The notes below the pieces were generated by a model. The model worked only from the letters and a program-made list of their open reading frames with translations, was not told the DNA's origin and did not search any database. DNA of 5,830 nt from an uncultured bacterium (lineage in GTDB: Bacteria > Bacillota > Clostridia > Oscillospirales > Acutalibacteraceae). Each line of letters begins with the position of its first letter. Within the stretch, counting starts at the first letter, position 1. The translations under genes were made by a program, and so were the position numbers. Positions 1 to 4,967 of this stretch are shown piece after piece. The DNA lies in the NCBI GenBank assembly GCA_945949625.1, contig CAMFFI010000080.1, positions 1 through 5,830 of the forward strand. Reading direction: 5' to 3'.

Positions 1-366
1 CACCAGAACAAGCGCCGCAAAGCCCCATAATACAGTCAGAGGAATACACACATAGCCCTTAATGTTAAGCGGAAGCTTTGAATAATCCCACATTTTAAAA
101 CGAAAGCACTTATCCATAATTAAGCCTATTAAAAACTTAAGTATGCCCAGCAATAGAATTGAACCGAATAAAACTATCAGCGGATAATCTGAAAGACGGG
201 AAAATACAAGGTCTATCAGAATTGCGGCAAATCCGTACATAGGTGAAAAGGGACTTGTTAAAAATCCGCAGTTTGCAAATTTTCTTTCGGTAATGAGATA
301 ATAAACCTCTTCAACACACCAACCCAGAAACGAAAAAACGATAAATTCCCATAAATAATTAATCAT
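1..366 (-). CDS. CmpB-type (PF06541-like) putative ABC transporter permease family membrane protein, 3' end outside window
   Basis: The reading frame is open from the ATG at 366-364 to the window edge, giving 122 codons with no stop. The translation begins MINYLWEFIVFSFLGWCVEE. It continues with a KFANCGFL..PFSPMYGFAA segment (about residues 29-48), hydrophobic stretches at about 47-57, 62-84 and 105-122, and a WDYSKLPLNIKGYVC segment (93-107). By memory, the FLGWCxE, GFL..P..PMYGFG-like and WDYS..PxNIxG motifs are those of the PF06541 (ABC_trans_CmpB) family of multi-pass membrane proteins, common in Firmicutes. The family is named as a permease, but its substrate and its true relation to ABC transporters are poorly defined. 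GAGGG at 377-373 lies 6 nt before the ATG and supports this start. It has its own promoter (439-411) and lies downstream of the metK terminator, so it is probably not in the metK operon. Confidence 0.85.
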   Translation of the reverse strand, partial: MINYLWEFIVFSFLGWCVEEVYYLITERKFANCGFLTSPFSPMYGFAAILIDLVFSRLSDYPLIVLFGSILLLGILKFLIGLIMDKCFRFKMWDYSKLPLNIKGYVCIPLTVLWGFAALVLV

Positions 367-410
367 AAAACACCCTCAAAACATTGAATAACTCAATTTA
401 TATACTGAAT

Positions 411-439
411 ATTATATATTTTTATTTGTCAAAAATCAA
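411..439 (-). promoter_or_regulatory. Sigma-A promoter for the CmpB-type membrane protein gene
   Basis: On the minus strand TTGATT (439-434) is followed, after exactly 17 nt, by a perfect TATAAT (416-411). Transcription would start near 404, giving a leader of about 38 nt to the ATG at 366. A better -35 match, TTGACA, occurs at 432-427, but it lies only 10 nt from the TATAAT and cannot pair with it in a normal promoter. Confidence 0.6.
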
Positions 440-605
440 TGAATATAACTACTGTTTTAGTATATTCACTTAAAGGAAATAATATAATACCAAACCTTTC
501 CGCTTATTACGCAGAAAGATTGCGTCTGTATGAATTGTTAGATTTGTCCTTTTGCATTTATATCTGACAAAAACTGCGTAACATTAATGCAAGATAATTA
601 TTACA

Positions 606-637
606 AAAGACGTTCCGAGTTTCTTCGGAACGTCTTT
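606..637 (-). terminator. Intrinsic terminator of metK
   Basis: A perfect 13-bp stem is formed by 606-618 and 625-637 around a 6-nt loop, 25 nt beyond the metK stop codon. Read on the minus strand, the stem ends in CGTCTTT and continues TGTAAT, so the U-tract is short. The stem is symmetric enough to stop transcription from either side to some degree. It separates metK from the membrane protein gene downstream. Confidence 0.85.
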
Positions 638-662
638 ATAAAATTATAACTTAACCGATAAA

Positions 663-1841
663 TCACTTCAGAGCGTCAATTAAAGCCTGAGTTTTATCTG
701 TCTTTTCCCAAGCAACATCTAAATCCTCTCTGCCCATATGACCGTAAGATGCAAGAGGAAGATACTTTGTTTCTGTAAGCTTAAGCTCATTTATAATTGA
801 ATGTGGGCGGCAGTCAAATACTTTGTTTACAGCGTTTGCAAGCTGTTCGTTTGTGTATTTTGAATTTTCAGCCTGAACCATAATTGAAACAGGCTTTGCT
901 ACGCCGATTGCATATGCAAGCTGTACCTGACATTTGTCTGCAAGACCTGCGGCAACAATATTTTTGGCTATATATCTTGAGTAGTATGCGGCGCTTCTGT
1001 CAACCTTTGTAGGATCTTTTCCGGAGAAAGCTCCGCCGCCGTGGCAGGCATATCCGCCGTAGGTGTCAACAATGATTTTTCTGCCGGTAAGTCCCGAATC
1101 TCCAACCGGGCCGCCGATTACAAATCGTCCTGTGGGGTTAATGAAAACCTTTGTGTTTTCGTCAAAATAATCTTCGGGGATTACAGGCTTAATAACATTT
1201 TCAAGCAAGTCTTTCCTAATTTGCTCTAAAGTGATTTTTTCATCGTGCTGTGTTGAAATTACAACGGTATCAACTCTTACAGGCTTATTATCATCATCGT
1301 ATTCAATGGTAACCTGTGTTTTTCCGTCAGGTCTTAAATAGGGGAGAGTACCGTTTTTTCTGACTTCTGCAAGCCTTTTTGCAAGCTTGTGAGCAAGAGA
1401 AACAGGCAGAGGCATAAGCTCCTTTGTTTCGTTGCAGGCATAGCCGAACATCATACCTTGGTCTCCTGCGCCTATTTGATTTTCAATGTCTGTTTCGCCG
1501 TCCTTCAGCTCATAAGACTGATTTACACCCATAGCAATATCAGGGGACTGTGCGTCAATTGAGGTTAAAACAGCACAGGTGTTGCCGTCAAAGCCACAGT
1601 CGGGATTGTCATATCCAATATCGTTTATGACCTTTCTTGCAATAGCCGGAATGTCAATGTAGCAGGTGGTTGAAATTTCGCCCATAACGTGAATCATACC
1701 TGTTGTGGCGGTAACCTCGCAGGCAACGTGAGCGTTTTTATCCTGTTCAAGAATTGCGTCAAGAACAGCGTCGGAAATTTGGTCGCATACCTTATCGGGA
1801 TGTCCTTCTGTAACAGATTCTGATGTAAAGAAATGTTTCAT
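663..1841 (-). CDS. metK: S-adenosylmethionine synthetase (methionine adenosyltransferase)
   Basis: MetK makes S-adenosylmethionine, phosphate and diphosphate from L-methionine and ATP in the cytosol. SAM then serves methylation, radical-SAM enzymes and polyamine synthesis. The 392-residue protein is full length for the bacterial family (E. coli about 384). Visible hallmarks are the N-terminal FTSESVTEGHPDK with catalytic-site His14 and Asp16-Lys17, the first signature GAGDQGMMFGYA (124-135), and the glycine-rich second signature GGGAFSGKD (268-276). The three-domain MetK layout runs to a normal C-terminus. The start at 1841-1839 is supported by AAGGAAG at 1855-1849, 7 nt upstream. The gene appears monocistronic, with its own consensus promoter (2056-2028), a SAM-I riboswitch in the leader and a terminator after the stop. 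Transcription should therefore fall as SAM accumulates. No missing residues or frame damage are seen. Confidence 0.99.
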   Translation of the reverse strand: MKHFFTSESVTEGHPDKVCDQISDAVLDAILEQDKNAHVACEVTATTGMIHVMGEISTTCYIDIPAIARKVINDIGYDNPDCGFDGNTCAVLTSIDAQSPDIAMGVNQSYELKDGETDIENQIGAGDQGMMFGYACNETKELMPLPVSLAHKLAKRLAEVRKNGTLPYLRPDGKTQVTIEYDDDNKPVRVDTVVISTQHDEKITLEQIRKDLLENVIKPVIPEDYFDENTKVFINPTGRFVIGGPVGDSGLTGRKIIVDTYGGYACHGGGAFSGKDPTKVDRSAAYYSRYIAKNIVAAGLADKCQVQLAYAIGVAKPVSIMVQAENSKYTNEQLANAVNKVFDCRPHSIINELKLTETKYLPLASYGHMGREDLDVAWEKTDKTQALIDALK

Positions 1842-1871
1842 TTTAAAGCTTCCTTTCCACTAAAATAACGC

Positions 1872-1898
1872 AAAAAAATACCGTTCCAAAAGAACGGT
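1872..1898 (-). terminator. Riboswitch-controlled intrinsic terminator in the metK leader
   Basis: On the minus strand ACCGTTC (1886-1880 on the 3' side of the RNA paired with 1892-1898) forms a 7-bp GC-containing stem around a 5-nt loop. It is followed immediately by a run of seven T (1878-1872). It ends about 30 nt before the metK start codon. One arm overlaps the proposed antiterminator partner at 1892-1886, as expected for the expression platform of an S-box switch. Confidence 0.9.
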
Positions 1899-2003
1899 GT
1901 ATCAGACACTCATCTTTCGGAAAATCCGCAGGATTTAGCACCTTGCAAAAAAAGCAGGTTGCCGGACGTCACAGGGCCTGTTCCCTCAGTCGCTCTTGAT
2001 AAG
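1872..2003 (-). promoter_or_regulatory. SAM-I (S-box) riboswitch controlling metK
   Basis: The minus-strand leader carries the S-box consensus in order. These are CTTATCAAGAG (2003-1993), GAGGGA and GGCCC, the core CCGGCAACC, then GGTGCTAAATCCTGC, a small P4 hairpin (CGGA, TTT loop, TCCG), and the closing P1 strand GATGAG (1914-1909), which pairs with CTTATC using one G-T wobble. A P3 stem with a T-rich loop sits between CCTGC and GCAAGG. SAM binding should stabilise P1 and leave the terminator at 1898-1872 free to form, switching metK off. Without SAM, CCGAAAG (1920-1914) can instead pair with CTTTTGG (1892-1886), which would break both P1/P4 and the terminator. The class assignment rests on visible motifs. 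The antiterminator pairing is my inference. Confidence 0.97.
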
Positions 2004-2027
2004 CAGTATTTTATTGTTGTAAGGATA

Positions 2028-2056
2028 ATTATACACTCATTAAAAAGTAATGTCAA
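2028..2056 (-). promoter_or_regulatory. Consensus sigma-A promoter of metK
   Basis: On the minus strand TTGACA (2056-2051) and TATAAT (2033-2028) both match the consensus perfectly and are separated by exactly 17 nt. Initiation would fall near 2021, about 18 nt before the S-box aptamer, giving a leader of roughly 180 nt. Such a strong promoter fits a gene controlled mainly by riboswitch attenuation rather than at initiation. Confidence 0.9.
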
Positions 2057-2117
2057 CAGGAAGAATAAAGAAATATGCTGAAAATTATCGCAATAACAGG
2101 AAAGCTTAATACTAGTC

Positions 2118-2400
2118 GAGTGCCTCGACACGCAATTCGTGCAGACAGATTGATATTGCAGAACCAATTTTGCCCGACCGTTTCGGAGCAGTTTTCAATA
2201 AAGTAAAAAGATGAGTGCCTCGACACGCAATTCGTGCAGACAGATTGATATTGCAGAACCAATTTTGCCCGACCGTTTCGGAGCAGTTTTCAATAAAGTA
2301 AAAAGATGAGTGCCTCGACACGCAATTCGTGCAGACAGGTTGATATTTCAGAACCAATTTTTCCCGACCGTTTCGGAGCAGTGTTCAATAAAGTAAAAAG
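2118..2400. repeat. Three tandem copies of a 95-bp repeat (2118-2212, 2213-2307, 2308-2400)
   Basis: The block starting GAGTGCCTCGACACGCAATT recurs with an exact period of 95. Copies one and two are identical by eye over 95 bases. Copy three has four substitutions and lacks the last two bases of the unit. Each unit contains CACG-caatt-CGTG, and a 7-bp stem with one bulged A (TGCCCGA paired with TCGG(A)GCA, at 2171-2190 in copy one). The unit is open in several minus frames, but 95 is not a multiple of three, so each copy reads in a different frame. The only starts there are TTG without a ribosome binding site, so I see no real gene. The array fills the gap between the terminator of the NrdD-like gene and the metK promoter. 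Its function is unknown. It could be a dispersed intergenic repeat that amplified locally. Confidence 0.95.
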
Positions 2401-2425
2401 AAAAGGCCGGAAAAGTCCGACCTTT
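2391..2425 (-). terminator. Intrinsic terminator of the NrdD-like small gene
   Basis: On the minus strand AAAGGTCGGA (2425-2416) pairs with TCCGGCCTTT (2411-2402), 10 bp with one G-T wobble, around a 4-nt loop. It is followed by a T-rich tract (TCTTTTTAC). It starts 4 nt after the stop codon. The T-rich tract is part of the third copy of the 95-bp repeat, so gene end and repeat array abut directly. Confidence 0.88.
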
Positions 2426-2428
2426 AAA

Positions 2429-2728
2429 TTATGCTATGTCTTCAATAGAGCAAGCTGTGCAGTCGCCTACAGAATGTTTAACTCTGTCTTCAACCTCAGC
2501 TCTTTTAGCGTTGTTAAAACGGTCAACAGTACCAACAAGGTAGCCTGTGATTCTTCTGATACGTTCAAAAGGAACAACGTCGTAATCGTATTTTACGTCA
2601 ACATAATCGCCGTCAACAGTAAATTCCATACTTTTAATATATTTATCCTCGTTGTTCTCTTTAATTTGTTTAACGTAAGAGTCAATTTCAGCTTGCGGCA
2701 AAGTACCGCCTGTTACTTTAATCTGCAT
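2429..2728 (-). CDS. Small NrdD-like protein: stand-alone glycyl-radical domain of anaerobic ribonucleotide reductase type
   Basis: The protein has 99 residues. Residues 54-86 (FERIRRITGYLVGTVDRFNN, then AKRAEVEDRVKHS) resemble the extreme C-terminus of class III ribonucleoside-triphosphate reductase. There an R-x-TGYL segment carries the glycyl radical and an RFN..K..E...RV.H tail follows; the equivalent glycine here is Gly62. The first 50 residues (MQIKVTGGTLPQAEIDSYVK and an acidic strand-rich part) lack the ten-stranded barrel, active-site cysteines and ATP cone of a full enzyme of 600-700 residues. It therefore cannot be a reductase alone. The Zn-binding cysteine pairs that precede the radical site in NrdD are absent, but a CTAC pair (Cys90, Cys93) follows it. 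The start at 2728 is supported by AAGGAAGG at 2744-2737, 8 nt upstream. Promoter, RBS, dedicated terminator and a clean end argue for a live gene rather than a fragment. Function is unproven: it could be a spare radical domain, an activase partner or a regulator. No nrdD or nrdG lies in the window. Confidence 0.85.
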   Translation of the reverse strand: MQIKVTGGTLPQAEIDSYVKQIKENNEDKYIKSMEFTVDGDYVDVKYDYDVVPFERIRRITGYLVGTVDRFNNAKRAEVEDRVKHSVGDCTACSIEDIA

Positions 2729-2783
2729 AATAAATACCTTCCTTTTTGTTAATGCTATATAATTGATTATTCATAATTTTTTT

Positions 2784-2800
2784 AGCACATATCTTGTGCT
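2784..2800. promoter_or_regulatory. Palindrome at the predicted transcription start of the NrdD-like gene
   Basis: AGCACA (2784-2789) and TGTGCT (2795-2800) form a perfect 6-bp inverted repeat with a 5-nt centre. It begins 2 nt after the predicted start near 2802 of the minus-strand transcript. It could be a repressor operator just downstream of the promoter or a stabilising 5' hairpin in the mRNA. On the minus strand it is followed by A residues, so it is not a terminator. Confidence 0.45.
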
Positions 2801-2808
2801 GTGATAAT

Positions 2809-2837
2809 ATAATAACACAATATATTGAAGGTTTCAA
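2809..2837 (-). promoter_or_regulatory. Sigma-A promoter of the NrdD-like gene
   Basis: On the minus strand TTGAAA (2837-2832) and TATTAT (2814-2809) each match the consensus at five of six positions and are spaced by 17 nt. Initiation would fall near 2802, giving a leader of about 74 nt before the ATG at 2728. Confidence 0.6.
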
Positions 2838-2839
2838 GT

Positions 2840-3044
2840 GACAGTTTCATAATTTTAATAACAAAGTTTTTACCTGTTTTTTGTTTGTAATATACAAAAT
2901 AAATTCCGCAAATTGTCAGAATATGCTGAAAGCATAGTGTTTATGCCACCTTTACAATAAATTGTATGTTCAAAGATGTTAAACACTATATGTTGTGTTT
3001 TGTAATTATTTTGAAATAATTGAAAATAAAATTGAAAAGCTGAA
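2840..3044. other. AT-rich intergenic spacer with nested inverted repeats, no gene seen
   Basis: I found no convincing reading frame here. The spacer holds TATGCT/AGCATA (2922-2927, 2931-2936), GCATA/TATGC (2932-2936, 2942-2946), the palindrome TACAAT-AA-ATTGTA (2953-2966), and a 10-bp perfect inverted repeat ATAGTGTTTA/TAAACACTAT (2934-2943, 2980-2989). Several share the same strand segment, so they are mutually exclusive. The AT-richness makes short palindromes likely by chance. The 10-bp arms are the least easily dismissed. Confidence 0.5.
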
Positions 3045-3070
3045 GGCGGACAGTACTTTTACTGCTCGCC
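3045..3070 (-). terminator. Probable terminator of the ABC exporter operon
   Basis: On the minus strand GGCG and CAGTA pair with CGCC and TACTG around an AAAG loop, with one A-C mismatch and one G-T pair in the middle of the stem. The hairpin starts 22 nt after the stop codon at 3093. The tract after it is T-rich but interrupted (TTCAGCTTTTCAATTTTA), so it may be a weaker terminator. Confidence 0.6.
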
Positions 3071-3092
3071 AAATTATAAATTCACATAGAAA

Positions 3093-4967
3093 TCAGGACA
3101 CTTTGTCAAACTGAGAATTATAAAGGTCGTAATAAAAGCCTTTTTTTGCTATAAGCTCTTCGTGAGAGCCCTGTTCGATTATATCTCCGTCTTTCATAAC
3201 AAGAATCAAATCGGCGTTGCGAATTGTTGAAAGTCGGTGAGCAATAATAAAGCTTGTTCTGCCCTTCATCAGATTATCCATAGCCTCTTGAATTTTCAGT
3301 TCCGTTCTTGTATCAACAGACGAGGTTGCTTCGTCAAGAATAAGAATTTTAGGGTCGGCAAGGATAGTTCTTGCAATTGTCAAAAGCTGTTTCTGACCTT
3401 GTGATATATTGGAGGTGTCTTCATTTAAAACCATATTGTATCCGTCAGGCAGAGTTTTTACAAAATCGTGAACGTGAGCGGCTTTAGAGGCTTTAATTAC
3501 CTCTTCTTCACTTGCGTCAAGCTTGCCGTATTTAAGGTTATCCATAATAGTTCCCGAAAACAGCCAGGTGTCCTGAAGTACCATTCCGAAAAGCTCTCGC
3601 AGTTCGCTTCTGTCAAAGTCCTTGATATTATAGTCGTCAACCTTGATTGAGCCGCTGTTTACATCGTAAAAACGCATTAACAGCTTAACCATTGTAGTTT
3701 TTCCGGCACCGGTGGGGCCTACAATTGCAATTTTCTGTCCCTGTTTTACACCGGCGCTGAAATCGTTGATGATAATTCGGTCTTCATTGTAGCCGAAATG
3801 CACATTTTCAAAGGTTACGTTTCCTTCAATGTCATCAATGGTTACATTGCGCTTTTTATTTGTGACTTTGTCGGTTAATTGTGCGTGATGCTCTGCCTTT
3901 TGCTCCTCTTCGTCCTCATCAAGAAAATCAAAAACTCTTTCAGAAGCAGCAGCCATTGACTGTATCATATTTGCAATCTGTGCAAGCTGCTGAATAGGCT
4001 GAGTAAACTGTCTGACATATTGCACAAAGGACTGAATGTCACCTACCTGAATACTTCCGTTAATTACAAGATATCCGCCTAATACGGCAATTGCAACATA
4101 ACCGATGTTTCCGATAAACTGCATCATAGGCATCATAAGACCGGAAAAAAACTGAGATTTCCAGGCAGATGTATAAAGAGTGGAGTTGGCTTTTTCAAAC
4201 TGGGCAATATTATCATTCTCACCGTTAAAAGCCTGAACTACCTGAATACCGCTGAAGGTTTCTTCAACCTGACCGTTTATATGACCAAGGTAGTCCTGCT
4301 GATTTTTAAAGTGACGCTGAGATTTTGAACCGATAATAGATACAATAAATATTGAAACAGGGAGAATCAGCAGAGCAATTATTGTCATTAACCAGTTAAT
4401 CGAAAGCATCATAATCAATACGCCGATAATTGTGGTTATGGAAGTAATAAGTTGTGTGGCGCTTTGGTTAAGACCTGTTGTAAGAGTATCAACATCGTTT
4501 GTTACAATGGAAAGGACCTCGCCGTTTTGCTTTTTGTCAAAGTAATTCATTGGCAGACGGTTTATTTTCTGATTGATTTCCTTTCTCATTCTGTAACCGA
4601 CTTTTTGAGCTATATTTGCCATAATAACGCCCTGTATAAAATTAAATAATGCAGAAGCAACGTACAGGGCAAGCAGCCACAGAAGAATGTTTGCAATAGC
4701 GGCAAAGTCAATTCCCGAGCCGCCTGAAAATTTGCTTACTATACCGTTAAATAATTCTGTTGTTGCGTTACCTAAAATTTTAGGTCCAACAATATTGAAA
4801 ACGGTGCCGGCAACGGCAAATATCAAAACGAAAACAATAGCGATTTTATATCTTCCGATATATTTAAGCAGCTTAAGAATTGAACCTTTAAAGTCCTTTG
4901 CCTTTTCGACAGGAGCTGTTTTGCCGCCGTGACCTCCCGGATGTCTTTTTGGAGCTTTAACTGCCAT
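3093..4967 (-). CDS. ABC exporter half-transporter (permease-ATPase), catalytic-site subunit with degenerate signature motif
   Basis: This is a 624-residue type IV ABC exporter subunit, expected in the cytoplasmic membrane and pumping an unknown substrate outward. After a basic His/Gly-rich N-terminus (KRHPGGHGGK, 7-16) come six predicted membrane helices (about 40-62, 90-118, 166-188, 190-213, and two more between 275 and 335). The ATPase follows: Walker A GPTGAGKTT (417-425), Q-loop Gln465, signature ISQGQ (521-525), Walker B ILILDE with catalytic Glu546, D-loop near Asp552, and H-loop His577. The signature is SQGQ instead of SGGQ, which fits one half of an asymmetric heterodimer. Its partner is the gene just upstream, whose TAA overlaps this ATG by one base (TAATG), with AAGGAGG (4984-4978) 10 nt before the start. 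The two are probably translationally coupled. Related pairs include LmrCD, BmrCD and TM287/288. The substrate (drug, peptide or lipid) cannot be read from sequence. Confidence 0.95.
   Translation of the reverse strand: MAVKAPKRHPGGHGGKTAPVEKAKDFKGSILKLLKYIGRYKIAIVFVLIFAVAGTVFNIVGPKILGNATTELFNGIVSKFSGGSGIDFAAIANILLWLLALYVASALFNFIQGVIMANIAQKVGYRMRKEINQKINRLPMNYFDKKQNGEVLSIVTNDVDTLTTGLNQSATQLITSITTIIGVLIMMLSINWLMTIIALLILPVSIFIVSIIGSKSQRHFKNQQDYLGHINGQVEETFSGIQVVQAFNGENDNIAQFEKANSTLYTSAWKSQFFSGLMMPMMQFIGNIGYVAIAVLGGYLVINGSIQVGDIQSFVQYVRQFTQPIQQLAQIANMIQSMAAASERVFDFLDEDEEEQKAEHHAQLTDKVTNKKRNVTIDDIEGNVTFENVHFGYNEDRIIINDFSAGVKQGQKIAIVGPTGAGKTTMVKLLMRFYDVNSGSIKVDDYNIKDFDRSELRELFGMVLQDTWLFSGTIMDNLKYGKLDASEEEVIKASKAAHVHDFVKTLPDGYNMVLNEDTSNISQGQKQLLTIARTILADPKILILDEATSSVDTRTELKIQEAMDNLMKGRTSFIIAHRLSTIRNADLILVMKDGDIIEQGSHEELIAKKGFYYDLYNSQFDKVS

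Noticed and set aside
483..488. TATAAT on the plus strand as a promoter for a small RNA ending at the 606-637 hairpin
   Set aside because: No acceptable -35 element lies at 16-18 nt spacing, and AT-rich DNA often yields this hexamer.
507..557. Minus-strand 16-codon frame MQKDKSNNSYRRNLSA
   Set aside because: There is no ribosome binding site and no support beyond an ATG and a stop. It is expected by chance.
1910..2357. Three overlapping minus-strand frames of 69-85 codons starting at 2357, 2262 and 2167, all beginning MVLxYQxVCTNCVSRHS
   Set aside because: They arise from the 95-bp repeat read in shifted frames. The starts are TTG with no ribosome binding site, and the lowest frame runs into the metK promoter and riboswitch.
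2118..2400. CRISPR array
   Set aside because: The units are 95 bp, directly adjacent and nearly identical throughout, with no variable spacers and no cas genes.
2306..2752. Plus-strand frame of 148 codons
   Set aside because: It runs through the third repeat copy and antisense to the NrdD-like gene. It has no promoter or RBS, shows no recognisable protein features, and the minus-strand gene has all the expected signals.
2784..2800. Intrinsic terminator at the AGCACA/TGTGCT hairpin
   Set aside because: On the minus strand it is followed by A residues, and on the plus strand no T-tract follows it. Its position at a transcript start fits an operator or 5' hairpin better.
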